Notes: generated from the letters alone by a model not told the origin. 64,000 nucleotides of DNA from Akkermansia muciniphila (GCA_004557455.1 SFDX01000008.1:13998-77997); one strand, 5' to 3'. Counted from the stretch's first letter, positions 45,738 through 54,426 are shown. Program-made: numbers and translations.

Positions 45738-47426
45738 ATGATTAGATTTCGAAATTCTGGTTCAAACCCCGAGACTCAAGTAGGAGTCTTAAAGCTCTTG
45801 TACAATGATTATCAAGACAATAAGGCGTTTAATTTGCGAGATATGGCAAACACATTAGCGAAAGGGCATTTGCTTTCGTCAAATGGATATACTGGAAGTC
45901 AGGCAGTAGTAGCTGGTTATAGCGATAATTCAAGTAAAAACTCTCCGCTTATGGCGAGTAAACTGTACGCAGAGATATTTAGAATGATGGGTTGGCTCGT
46001 TCCGAGTACAGCCGATAATTCATATCCTGTTGTACTATCCTATTTGGGAGCACACATAGCTAAAACCCAGTCTGATTGGGCTCCCTTGTATGAACAATGC
46101 ATAATGGGGATTGTTACACCAACTGATTTGACCGCTAACGTTATATATACTGAAAAATCACGTGTTTTGTATGCTATTTTATTGTACGCAGAAGCATTGG
46201 ATAGCTTTATCACTAAACAAGAAATATGCATGGGGCCGATGAGTCATAATGACTATGAAGAAAATTGCTTAGAAAACTCTTGTATAAAACTGCGGCAGGA
46301 TCGTTGGGATAAAAAACGGATGAATGAACGTTTTGACTCCTTTGCGAAAAAATTAGGTATACAGAGCAACTCTGTGATTAATTGCACACGATTCCCTATA
46401 GCTGCATTAAAGACCTTAGATCTTATCAAAAAAGCAACGAAAAAAGAAGGAAATTCATCTCACAATTGTTTCCGACTAACGGAAAAAGGCAAGGCATTAT
46501 TATCCGAATATAAAATGATGAAGGATTTGCGGCTTGATGAATATCGCACATATCAGAAGGATATACAAAAAGCCTTGATTAGGATCGGATTTTATTCCAT
46601 GCTTGATAGAGCTGGATATGATATTTCTTCCGTTGAGACCGTTATAGCTAAAGATAAGAAGCTGTGTAGAGATATTTTAATGGGTAAGGAACTTCTCTTT
46701 TCTCCATATCAGATGTTGCAACGGAGAGAAGTAGATATAGCGCTTGGCGTGACAAAAAATGTAAGTGAAACAGCATCGGCTAATATAAAGAAATTTGAGA
46801 AGAAGGAAGAGATTGCCTCGACTTTCGTACAAGTAAATTGTATATTTTCTAGTTCGCCATTTCTCAAAAGAGAGGATGCTCTCTTCATTGAGGCTATCAG
46901 AGATCGCGCGAAAAATACTTGTGCATTGAGTTTAGTACACGATTTAATGCATGATATCAAATTATATGATCAAGCGAATTTTTATCCATATGTTTCTATG
47001 CTTTTTCGCATCATAGGTTTTAATTGTGAGTTATCAAGAGCTGGCGATAATGGAAATAGATGGGATGCAATGATAATAGACTCAAATCGTAGTATTCCGA
47101 TTGAAATCAAGTCTCCTCGTGAAAGTGAAGTTTTAACATTAAAGGCCATCCGTCAAGCATTAGAGAACAAAATTATTCTACTTTCAAGAAAATCATTCGC
47201 GACATCGACTGAAACTACATCATTAGCCGTTTGTTATAATTTACCTTATGAAACAGCAGAAGCCCAAAGACTAATTGAGGATATATACGAGACCTTCGGT
47301 TTTAGAATAGGAGTTATAGAAGTAGAAAGTTTAATTAAGGCTGCATTATGCACAATTATAAAAGGTAAGAGCATTGCTGCAGAGGAAATATACAACCTGA
47401 AAGGTTTCATGTATGCAAATATTTGA
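45738..47426 (+). CDS. Probable type II restriction endonuclease (PD-(D/E)XK type)
   Basis: A 562-residue protein with a strongly A+T-rich gene unlike the host. I do not recognise the full-length family. A PD-(D/E)XK-type active site is visible at about residues 435-460: GDNGNRWDAMIID followed by PIEIKSPRESE (Asp ... Glu-x-Lys). The N-terminal half (NLRDMANTLAKGHLL, SKLYAEIFRMMGWL) and the middle (CFRLTEKGKALL) look like winged-helix DNA-reading domains. Two methyltransferase genes face it, the usual sign of a cognate restriction enzyme with an asymmetric site. It overlaps the iron-sulfur gene by 14 bases. ATG 45738 is preferred over TTG 45732. Restriction activity is inferred from motif and context. 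Confidence 0.7.
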   Translation: MIRFRNSGSNPETQVGVLKLLYNDYQDNKAFNLRDMANTLAKGHLLSSNGYTGSQAVVAGYSDNSSKNSPLMASKLYAEIFRMMGWLVPSTADNSYPVVLSYLGAHIAKTQSDWAPLYEQCIMGIVTPTDLTANVIYTEKSRVLYAILLYAEALDSFITKQEICMGPMSHNDYEENCLENSCIKLRQDRWDKKRMNERFDSFAKKLGIQSNSVINCTRFPIAALKTLDLIKKATKKEGNSSHNCFRLTEKGKALLSEYKMMKDLRLDEYRTYQKDIQKALIRIGFYSMLDRAGYDISSVETVIAKDKKLCRDILMGKELLFSPYQMLQRREVDIALGVTKNVSETASANIKKFEKKEEIASTFVQVNCIFSSSPFLKREDALFIEAIRDRAKNTCALSLVHDLMHDIKLYDQANFYPYVSMLFRIIGFNCELSRAGDNGNRWDAMIIDSNRSIPIEIKSPRESEVLTLKAIRQALENKIILLSRKSFATSTETTSLAVCYNLPYETAEAQRLIEDIYETFGFRIGVIEVESLIKAALCTIIKGKSIAAEEIYNLKGFMYANI

Positions 47427-48459
47427 TAGAAAAAGTAAAAGAGGCTTTTTATTTGTGCTAGAAAATTTACCGGACGAAATCCGGATAAATGAGGGATATC
47501 CTTCAGTACTTGTAATCAATGGTAAAGAGGAAGAATCCTTTTGCCTCAGATGTGAATCGCAACCTTGCATTAAGGCTGATGTAATTTCGGCTACAATGCT
47601 GGGGATTGATTTTTCTACGGATAACTCAACAACGCTTTGTCCTGTTGATGCTATACATTGGGATGAGAAGAAGGAAGCTGTGCATATAGATAGCACAACG
47701 TGCATAGGGTGCGGATTATGTGCGTCACGCTGCCCGATGAAAGCAATATATAAGAAAAATAATGAAATCACCTATTTGGTTAGCAAATTGGATGCTGTGG
47801 CACTAAAAGTGGAGAATAATAAAGAAAATGGATCCAGGCAACTCCATCAGATCGCAGAATTGAGGAAAATCAAAACATTAGGTCGAATACTGACGGAAAA
47901 CGACGACATTTTATTACAATTGCAAACTAATTTGCGTGAATTGCCACCATTATCTCAGAATCTTTTTGTAAAAAATGTACTTAATGAAATTGGTGGGTAT
48001 GGCTTAATAAGAAGAACTGGTGACAATTCGTTTCGTATGGATGGACTTTTATCCTTTAAATTAGGAACTGTGGGTGGACCTTTGGAAGTCGAGTTTGGTG
48101 ACGATTGTTTGAGTGCAATAAGACTCATTCTGGATGATATATGCGTTCTCCATTCTCGTCACGGGCTGCAGGCAAAAAATCTAACTCCTTTTGTAATTTT
48201 CCATCACATGCCTAATGTTCGCCAAGGGTATTGGCAAGTATGCCAAGACGTCTATACAGTAACCGGAATCAAAGTATACACAATGACCCTTATTTCTCTA
48301 TTGTTACTTATGTGGAATCGGAAGAATCTCGTTGATACTTATACTCAATATTATCTTAATTGCTCAAATCAAGACCTTAAGCAATACATTGAAAAGTCAT
48401 TGGCACGAAGTCTGGTATGCAAAATTGACGAAGCTGGAATTTTCGCACCCGTCAAATGA
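47413..48459 (+). CDS. Ferredoxin-like 2[4Fe-4S] protein coupled to a restriction endonuclease
   Basis: A 348-residue protein. Residues about 43-115 hold cysteines for two clusters: CLRCESQPC with a later LCPVDAI, and the canonical CIGCGLCASRCPMKAI. The following 230 residues are of unknown fold, with LLSFKLGTVGGPLEVEFGDD and a hydrophobic stretch near TLISLLLLMW at about 296-305. No flavin or nucleotide site is seen. The start lies inside the endonuclease gene, so the two are translationally coupled. The gene is A+T-rich like its partner and ends 8 bases into the convergent methyltransferase gene. It may be a redox-sensing or structural subunit of the nuclease, or an electron carrier (inference). 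Confidence 0.75.
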   Translation: MQIFDRKSKRGFLFVLENLPDEIRINEGYPSVLVINGKEEESFCLRCESQPCIKADVISATMLGIDFSTDNSTTLCPVDAIHWDEKKEAVHIDSTTCIGCGLCASRCPMKAIYKKNNEITYLVSKLDAVALKVENNKENGSRQLHQIAELRKIKTLGRILTENDDILLQLQTNLRELPPLSQNLFVKNVLNEIGGYGLIRRTGDNSFRMDGLLSFKLGTVGGPLEVEFGDDCLSAIRLILDDICVLHSRHGLQAKNLTPFVIFHHMPNVRQGYWQVCQDVYTVTGIKVYTMTLISLLLLMWNRKNLVDTYTQYYLNCSNQDLKQYIEKSLARSLVCKIDEAGIFAPVK

Positions 48460-49297
48460 GACCTCGTTCTGTGTTTATCTTCTCAAGCCTGTGTAGCGCT
48501 ACTTCGCACCACCTTTTTTCAAGTTCAATACCAATCCAAGAAATTTTATGCCCTTGGGCGTTTAATTTCTCACAACAAACTCCTAACGTGCCGGAGCCGT
48601 GAAAGGGATCCAGTATAGTTCCCTCGTACATTCCATCTTTGTTTTTAGGGCAAAATGCTTTTATAAGCTCTGTAATCAAAGATTCAGGCTTTTGCGTAGG
48701 GTGCTCAGTTCTCTCGTTTTTGTACAAGCTTCCTGCTAGCGTCGGAAAACTCCAGACGTCACCTCTCATTGCTCCTAATGGATTGGGCTCCCATTTTTTT
48801 CTTGTTCCATCAGATGCAGTGTAGTAAACAGGTGATTTAAGCCTTTTCTGGCTTTTATACGGAACTCTCACATCATCTACATTGTATGTCCACTTGTTCG
48901 GAGATTTTGAGAACCATAGGAAAGGCTCATATTGGGTCATTGGTGTTTTGCGAGAACGGCAAAAACCATTTTCATAATGCCAAATATTTAGACGCTTGTA
49001 GAAAAGGCCAACTTCATACATTATTGTTTGAATGAAGCCTATGTAATGATGAATTCCAAACCAGATGATACTACCATCATTGTTAAGCAAATCACGGCAC
49101 ATAGATATCCGCTGACGAGATATCTTAAAAAACTCAGGCAACTCCAAAGAGTCGCTGTTATTCCCAAAGTCCTTCTTAAGATTATATGGAGGATCTGTTA
49201 AAATCAAATCTACCCTTACACCTTGCTCATACAATTCTGATAAAATCTCATCAGAATCTCCACAAATTACCCCTCTATAATGTAATGAGTCTATCAT
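48452..49297 (-). CDS. DNA methyltransferase, beta-class order
   Basis: A 281-residue SAM-dependent amino-methyltransferase. The catalytic motif LILTDPPYNLKKD lies near residue 33 and the SAM-binding motif LDPFHGSGTLGVCCEKL near the C-terminus. This is the beta order, with the target-recognition region between them (HYENGFCRSRKTPMTQYEPFLWFS). DPPY favours adenine-N6. It should protect one strand of the site cut by the facing nuclease. It overlaps the other methyltransferase by four bases (ATGA). Confidence 0.9.
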   Translation of the reverse strand: MIDSLHYRGVICGDSDEILSELYEQGVRVDLILTDPPYNLKKDFGNNSDSLELPEFFKISRQRISMCRDLLNNDGSIIWFGIHHYIGFIQTIMYEVGLFYKRLNIWHYENGFCRSRKTPMTQYEPFLWFSKSPNKWTYNVDDVRVPYKSQKRLKSPVYYTASDGTRKKWEPNPLGAMRGDVWSFPTLAGSLYKNERTEHPTQKPESLITELIKAFCPKNKDGMYEGTILDPFHGSGTLGVCCEKLNAQGHKISWIGIELEKRWCEVALHRLEKINTERGLI

Positions 49298-50388
49298 TTG
49301 TCCTTTCTGAATATCAGCACATATTGATGATGAATATTCTCCACGTATGCAAATGGGTATCCGTAGGGCAAAAGAGTCTTGTGATTTTGTAGCAGAATCT
49401 TTACACCCTGCAAATGCAAATGGAGCTTGTCTGGAGTTTCTGCGTTGTTTAATCTCTGGATTAAATCACTATGGAAACTAATAAAGTCAGATTTGTGTCT
49501 AAAGTCCGAAACGACTAATGCCATGTATTTCTTCTTCTTCAAAACTCTTGCACATTGCAAGAATACATCAGAGACAAGGATATCTAAGAAGTCCGAATAT
49601 GAAGATATACTGGCTAAATCTGATGCGTCATTATCAGAATAATTTGTTGCTAAGTCATTAGCAATACGTTCTTTCTTGACTTTATGATCCGCCTTCTTGT
49701 TTAAAATTGACCAATACGGAGGACTAGTGATAACAAAATCTACGGATTCTGTTTCCAATCCTCGTAAAACAATTCTTGTATCCCCCTGAATAAAATTGTG
49801 TTTCCTTGATGTACCTTGGGCGATTTCCACATCTAGCCTTTCTTGTGCAAGACTATGCCATTTATCTTGCAATTCTATGCTAGTACACACACGACCCTCT
49901 AGTGCACATGCCTTTGCAGTAGAGCCAACACCTCCGAAAGGATCAAGCACATGCATTCCTTTCTTGGTGAAGAACGTGATCAGGTGAGAAACATCCTGAA
50001 AGGAAAATGGTGCAGGGTGTTGCCTCTCAATTTGAGCGTGCGGGTGTTTTGATCCCAATCCTTTTTGATAGAAGAAACTTTTCGTTTCCAGTAGCCATTC
50101 ACCTCCCGTTAGGTCGTTTAATGCGTTACGAGGATTAACAGTTTTAGACTCTACTAAACCATTGATGCCGTCTTCTGAAGCAGAATCCTCAACGCACCTT
50201 TTTAGTGCTTCGATTTCGACAAGAGAATATAACAACCTACCATTATCTGCTTTGTGTGCAGTAATTTTACCCTGTTTAGAAAGTTTGCGCAATTCGAGAG
50301 CAGAAATGCCGAGTATTTCTGCTGCTTCTGTAGAAGCTATTTTATCTTTTTTGCAAGCATCGAACAACTGCATCTGTTCACTTTTCAT
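49294..50388 (-). CDS. DNA methyltransferase with N-terminal HTH domain
   Basis: A 364-residue methyltransferase. Residues about 15-62 are a MerR/excisionase-like helix-turn-helix (STEAAEILGISALELRKLSKQGKITAH). The SAM motif LDPFGGVGSTAKACAL comes at about 148, before the catalytic ITSPPYWSILN at about 223, so the order differs from the neighbour. SPPYW favours cytosine-N4. The fused HTH could let the enzyme repress its own promoter, a known strategy of some modification enzymes (inference here). A -10 box (TAGACT) ends 8 bases before the ATG. Together with the second methyltransferase it fits modification of an asymmetric site. Confidence 0.9.
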   Translation of the reverse strand: MKSEQMQLFDACKKDKIASTEAAEILGISALELRKLSKQGKITAHKADNGRLLYSLVEIEALKRCVEDSASEDGINGLVESKTVNPRNALNDLTGGEWLLETKSFFYQKGLGSKHPHAQIERQHPAPFSFQDVSHLITFFTKKGMHVLDPFGGVGSTAKACALEGRVCTSIELQDKWHSLAQERLDVEIAQGTSRKHNFIQGDTRIVLRGLETESVDFVITSPPYWSILNKKADHKVKKERIANDLATNYSDNDASDLASISSYSDFLDILVSDVFLQCARVLKKKKYMALVVSDFRHKSDFISFHSDLIQRLNNAETPDKLHLHLQGVKILLQNHKTLLPYGYPFAYVENIHHQYVLIFRKDK

Positions 50389-50396
50389 TCTTAATT

Positions 50397-50402
50397 AGTC
50401 TA
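50397..50402 (-). promoter_or_regulatory. -10 box of the methyltransferase operon
   Basis: TAGACT, 8 bases before the ATG at 50388. The -35 region is A-rich and poorly defined. Confidence 0.4.
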
Positions 50403-50546
50403 ACGTAATCTTTATTTTTTTTAACTCCGAAGCCTGACATGCTTGCACATGCATCCAACGCGATTGTTGGCCGTGCTGTATTTGCCCGTTGCTTGTTTTG
50501 TATTCATGGATTTGTATAGCGTTCATTAGTATAGCATAGACATGCA

Positions 50547-50916
50547 TTATAGTCTAGATTTTTTTGCCATCATTTTATATAAAACACTTCTGTTTAGTAT
50601 CTGAGGTTTACTTAGGCAGTGGCTATGCTTTGCCAGAGTAGCCTTGTCGGCATCATCTGGGGCATCGTTGATGGTGTCGAAATTCGCCTCCGGCGGCAGA
50701 TAGAAATTGCAGACCTCGATGGAAATATTTTTGAGTGACTTCCCCATGCGAGTACCTTTGAGTTTATTATAACGATTCTAGATCTCGGCCTTGTGTTGCT
50801 TATAGCGAATATCTGCATAGCGTAGGAAAATCCAGGTCAAGAACGGGCTGCCCGTATTTGTTGGCAACCGAATGCCAAAGGTCGTCTTTAAGTTTCTTTA
50901 ACTCCTTGTCTGTCAT
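50547..50916 (-). pseudogene. Remnant of a type I restriction methyltransferase gene (hsdM)
   Basis: From the ATG at 50916 the frame reads TDKELKKLKDDLWHS, the usual HsdM opening, then GQPVLDL. A one-base shift there brings in WIFLRYADIRYKQHKAEI, the HsdM 'FLRYA' helix. A TAG stop follows, and the same frame continues NRYNKLKGTRMG...FYLPPEANFD, matching the next HsdM helix, before it ends. So at least one frameshift and one stop lie in about 110 codons, and the catalytic domain is gone. It lies between a type II cassette and a recombinase module, evidence of turnover of defence genes at this site. Confidence 0.75.
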
Positions 50917-50960
50917 GTAATTTTGCTTGTTGCGAGTGATGATGTGTAAAGTCGTGAGCA

Positions 50961-51009
50961 GAGAAGTGTCCCCCGCGCTGTATGTGCGTATTATAGCACA
51001 ACACTTCTC
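50961..51009. promoter_or_regulatory. 9-bp perfect inverted repeat enclosing a -10 box
   Basis: GAGAAGTGT (50961-50969) and ACACTTCTC (51001-51009) flank a minus-strand TATAAT (50990-50995) upstream of the hsdM remnant. The geometry fits an operator bound by a dimer, or a relic of a control site of the lost type I system. Confidence 0.45.
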
Positions 51010-51062
51010 GAAAGGAAAGCATAAAACGCCTTTATGGCACATTCTGTAGTGATCAGGGGCCA

Positions 51063-51482
51063 TTACTTCACCTCGAAGAGCTGACGCTCTATTTCTGTTG
51101 GGGGCTGATCCAGCAGAGTCAGGAGATCACCGACCATGCTCTTACTGACACCGACGGCTTGGGCGAACTGTGAGACATTCTTGAATGCTCCCGAACGCAG
51201 GATGCGGTCAATCATGAGCGCATTGGCCATGCGGATGGCACAGGTCGTAGGAATTGGGGCGAGTTGCCGAGCAGCCTCGTCATCCAGAGCGGTCCGGACC
51301 CTCAGTTCACGTCGGCTGCCAGAAGAGGCGGTGCTCATGAGGAATGGGACGGAAACATCGAACCCCGGAGAGGGTTTAAGGACGATGGGGCGGTTTTGAC
51401 GCAGGAGGCGGAGACGTAGCTCCCGCATTTCCTCAGGGGCGATGGATCTGCTACTACATTGCTTCTCTGTTGCTTTCATCAT
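51063..51482 (-). CDS. Small HTH protein of the recombinase module
   Basis: A 139-residue protein with a C-terminal ParB/KorB-like helix-turn-helix (NVSQFAQAVGVSKSMVGDLLTLL, about 100-125). The N-terminal half is basic and arginine-rich, without a named domain. It overlaps the serine recombinase by four bases (ATGA), so it is made with it. In other genomes recombinase-DUF2924 modules carry similar small HTH proteins; a role as directionality or DNA-binding accessory is inference. Confidence 0.75.
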   Translation of the reverse strand: MMKATEKQCSSRSIAPEEMRELRLRLLRQNRPIVLKPSPGFDVSVPFLMSTASSGSRRELRVRTALDDEAARQLAPIPTTCAIRMANALMIDRILRSGAFKNVSQFAQAVGVSKSMVGDLLTLLDQPPTEIERQLFEVK

Positions 51483-52852
51483 TGTTTCTTGAATGCGATG
51501 TCAATTTTGCTGTTTTGCCAATCAAAGCTCACCCGCTCGATGGACTGTTCAAATACCCTGCGGATCATGGCAGGTTCCCCGCAGCGTATGAGCTCCTCTG
51601 CACTTTGCAGAGAGTTCAGAATATCTCCCTCGCGGCGATGCGGCAGGCGTTCCTGAAGGCGCTTTGCCAGGTAATCCATGCCGAGATGGCCGACAATCTG
51701 CTGCATCACAAACAGATCGAGCACGGGTGCGGAGATGTTCGGGCATCCACAGGGGGTGAGACTGCCGGACTTCATGGACTGCTTGCGCCCTCGGCACGAG
51801 TAGTAGCTGTACAGTCTTCCGCGCTTCTTCGTATCGCTGCGAATGAGCGGGCTACCGCACGCGGCGCATACAGCGAGGCCCGGAGGAAGGAGCCAGCCCG
51901 TTTCAGTAGCTGCCTCTTTTCTAGGTCTTCCTTTGGGGCGATCCCTATGGAAGCGATGGTCGAGGTGGAGCTTGTTGTCGTTGAGCTTGCGCTGCACCTG
52001 CTGCCAAAGCTCCTCTCCGATGATGCCGTGGTGCTGTCCGGGGATCGGGTTCTCCGGGGAGGCCGGGTTAGGCACAAGTCCTATGTAGATGACATTGCGC
52101 AGGATACGTCCCACGGCCTGTGTATTCCAAGGGACGGGCGAGCCGGATCTTCCCCGTTTTGTGAGGCCATCCTCGTTGAGGCTGCGTGCGATACCTATGC
52201 AGGTTCCGCCCTCCTCGGCGTATTCTCGGAAGATGCGTTGAACGATTGGGGCGGTCTCCTTGTCCACCAACAGATCGAGTTTCGATCGCATGTAGCCGAA
52301 AGGTGTAGAACCACCCGGTACATAGCCGCGCGCCCGCGCCGCCTCAATCTTGGCCTTTGTACGCTCAGAGATGACCTCGCGTTCCATTTGTGCAAACACC
52401 CCGAGCAAGTTGCGCATGGCTCGTCCGACCGGGGTTGAGGTATCAAACTGCTCGCTGACGCTGGCTACCTGAACACCATTACGATCGAGCAGATCCAGCA
52501 TGTTGAGGAAGTCCCTCTGATTTCGAGCGAGGCGGTCGAGCTTGTAGACAACCACCATATCGACTTCTTTGCGGCCTGCTGCGGCCAGCAGCTCCTGCAA
52601 TGCCGGACGGTTCATAGTACCACCGCTGATGCCGGCATCTGTAAAAGTGCGCAGATAGGTAAAGCCGCTGAAACTGCGGCTTTCGATAAACTTCTTGCAG
52701 GTGTCCTCCTGAGCCTCGAGACTTGAAAAGGGCTGGGCGAAGTCGTTGGCTCGGAAAACGGATTTGCGGGTGTAAATTGCGCAGCGGATGATCGGAATCG
52801 GTGTCCCGATCATCGGTTGATGGGAAGTTGTACCGGAAATGCTTTGCGCCAT
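51479..52852 (-). CDS. Large serine recombinase (integrase)
   Basis: A 457-residue site-specific recombinase. The resolvase domain carries the nucleophile in AIYTRKS (Ser at about residue 31), then DAGISGG, VVYKLDRLARN and GVFAQMEREVISERTK. The recombinase domain (about 190-300) has STPFGYMRSK and VGRILRNVIYIG. A zinc ribbon follows (CAACGSPL...YYSCRGRK...CGCP, about 338-380). No long coiled coil is present, so it is shorter than phage integrases such as phiC31. It probably moves the surrounding element. It is cotranscribed with DUF2924 upstream and the HTH protein downstream. Confidence 0.92.
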   Translation of the reverse strand: MAQSISGTTSHQPMIGTPIPIIRCAIYTRKSVFRANDFAQPFSSLEAQEDTCKKFIESRSFSGFTYLRTFTDAGISGGTMNRPALQELLAAAGRKEVDMVVVYKLDRLARNQRDFLNMLDLLDRNGVQVASVSEQFDTSTPVGRAMRNLLGVFAQMEREVISERTKAKIEAARARGYVPGGSTPFGYMRSKLDLLVDKETAPIVQRIFREYAEEGGTCIGIARSLNEDGLTKRGRSGSPVPWNTQAVGRILRNVIYIGLVPNPASPENPIPGQHHGIIGEELWQQVQRKLNDNKLHLDHRFHRDRPKGRPRKEAATETGWLLPPGLAVCAACGSPLIRSDTKKRGRLYSYYSCRGRKQSMKSGSLTPCGCPNISAPVLDLFVMQQIVGHLGMDYLAKRLQERLPHRREGDILNSLQSAEELIRCGEPAMIRRVFEQSIERVSFDWQNSKIDIAFKKQ

Positions 52853-52873
52853 GTTGATTATCGTTTCGAGGGG

Positions 52874-53401
52874 TTAAAAGTTTTTGAGTTGGGCCGAGGT
52901 GAGGCCGAAGAATTTGTTGCCGGAGATGTAATACCCAGCTATCTTTGTGCTGACTTCAGAGAGTGTAGCGTATCTCTGCCCGGCGTATTCGAAGCCCCGC
53001 TCTGTCTGGTAAACCGTGTAGGTGATCCCCTTGTAGAGCTTGCTGATGATGCGGGGGGCCTTGCGCGCAGTAGGGGGTGTCGGGGCCTCGCGTTCCTTGA
53101 ATGCGCGGCTCTTGACCCGGAGAAGTGTATCGTCCGCCAGTTCCTCGGCTCGTTTCATCGCTCGCTCCGAGATACCGCCGCTTACCAGCGTATTGATGCG
53201 CCACTCCAGCCGTCTGCGGATAAAGTCCTTGCGGCGGGTGTAGCAATACCCTCCGAAGAGGGCTGCCCACAGTCTGGTGAGCTGTTGCGTGTCCATGGTG
53301 TAGAGCTCCCGGATTTTCTCGTCAGCTTCCTCTCGTGTCAATTCGGGAAGGGGGCCATTTCCGGGGGTATGATCTTCTTTGTGAGTGGGTGTCGCCTTCA
53401 T
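52874..53401 (-). CDS. DUF2924 family protein
   Basis: A 175-residue protein. RLWAALFGGYCYTRRKDFIRRRLEWRIN and the ending GFEYAGQRYATLSEVSTKI...SGNKFFGL match DUF2924, a family found next to serine recombinases in mobile elements. Function is unknown; a DNA-binding accessory for the recombinase is plausible. It starts the DUF2924-recombinase-HTH cluster (21 bases to the recombinase). The C-terminal block recurs at the end of the protein encoded at 54520-55524. Confidence 0.85.
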   Translation of the reverse strand: MKATPTHKEDHTPGNGPLPELTREEADEKIRELYTMDTQQLTRLWAALFGGYCYTRRKDFIRRRLEWRINTLVSGGISERAMKRAEELADDTLLRVKSRAFKEREAPTPPTARKAPRIISKLYKGITYTVYQTERGFEYAGQRYATLSEVSTKIAGYYISGNKFFGLTSAQLKNF

Positions 53402-53446
53402 TTGCTTTTCTATTAGCTTGTTTGGTTCAGGGGGCGCGGGAGCTAT

Positions 53447-54235
53447 TTACAGTCCTTCTTCAGTGGCTGACTCCTTCTGCCGCGCTCGGTGTCTCTTGAG
53501 CTCCTCGCGAAGGTAACTAACCATCTCGTAATTCGTCTGCCGCCACTCAATCAACATCCAGTCTCTGATACTTTCGTGCTGCCGCTTCAGCGTCCTAGCC
53601 CTTTCCGAAACCGATATATTATCCTTCATGGTGTATTCGTAGAGCTTGTCCAGCACATTCTCCTTACGGTCCAACTCTTCAAATATGGCCCGGCATTCCT
53701 TGAATACCTCGTTCTTCTGCTTCTCGTATGCTTCATTCACGAAGCTGTTCAGGCATAACTCCTTAATCTCGTCGGCGGTGAAGTATCGCCATATTTGAGG
53801 CTGGATGAGTTCGGCAGCATCTGCATATTCGGCGGCTTCGTTGCGAGCCGCCCACCGCTTCTGAAAGTGCTTGTTCAGCTCCATTCGCAACATATCTATC
53901 TTTCTCGCTCTCTCGATCTTCTCTGCGTCATACATGCGCTCACCTTCCTCTTTTAAGGCCTCCAGCCGTGTCCGGGCTGCCTGTTGAGCCTCCTCGTTCT
54001 TGCTGTTCTCGGCAAGACTCCGGAGCTTTCTGATTCCGCTCCAGTTTTTTCTCCTCCTTTTGTATTGGGTTAGGGACCACCGGATGACCTCTGCCTTGCA
54101 CTTCTCGTAGGCCGGGCTCACGAAGGTCAGCAGGTGTAATTCGACCTGTTCCTGTTGGCTGAAAAAGCGGTTGAGGATGCTGCGGTTGTTGGCGTCTGCT
54201 TTCATGCGTGCGTTGTCAATGTAGTTACTGATCAT
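53447..54235 (-). CDS. Coiled-coil protein with two copies of a novel repeat module
   Basis: A 262-residue, highly charged, almost wholly helical protein. Two stretches are alike: about 23-60 (RFFSQQEQVELHLLTF then PAYEKCKAEV) and about 150-187 (RYFTADEIKELCLNSF then EAYEKQKNEV). Long basic/acidic coiled coils follow each. A third copy is in the protein encoded at 54520-55524. I know no Pfam name for it. It is driven by P1, one of three similar promoters. A structural or DNA-associated role within the element is a guess. Confidence 0.7.
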   Translation of the reverse strand: MISNYIDNARMKADANNRSILNRFFSQQEQVELHLLTFVSPAYEKCKAEVIRWSLTQYKRRRKNWSGIRKLRSLAENSKNEEAQQAARTRLEALKEEGERMYDAEKIERARKIDMLRMELNKHFQKRWAARNEAAEYADAAELIQPQIWRYFTADEIKELCLNSFVNEAYEKQKNEVFKECRAIFEELDRKENVLDKLYEYTMKDNISVSERARTLKRQHESIRDWMLIEWRQTNYEMVSYLREELKRHRARQKESATEEGL

Positions 54236-54266
54236 GGTCGTTATATGGGCTTGTTTCGCCTTTTAC

Positions 54267-54295
54267 AGTATAACATAACTTGTAGATTAAATCAA
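54267..54295 (-). promoter_or_regulatory. Element promoter P1
   Basis: TTGATT, 17 bases, TATACT, preceded by an A-tract (GCAAAAAAAACA). The spacer shares AAGTTATG with P2 and TTATG with P3. Confidence 0.7.
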
Positions 54296-54426
54296 TGTTT
54301 TTTTTGCTTTTTTTTGCATTCTATTTTCGGTATTTCCTCCACCTGTCGCGTAGGCCGCCGAGTATCGTCGCTGACGAAAATGTGCTTGCGGATAATAGCT
54401 TCGGGGATGGGGTAACCGTCGCTCAT
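54292..54426 (-). CDS. 44-residue protein of unknown function
   Basis: A short frame from ATG 54426: DGYPIPEAIIRKHIFVSDD, then a basic tail, ending KKKQKKH within the A-tract of promoter P1. It looks like a genuine small protein because the neighbouring small genes end at the same place relative to their promoters. No family is recognised. Confidence 0.4.
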   Translation of the reverse strand: MSDGYPIPEAIIRKHIFVSDDTRRPTRQVEEIPKIECKKKQKKH

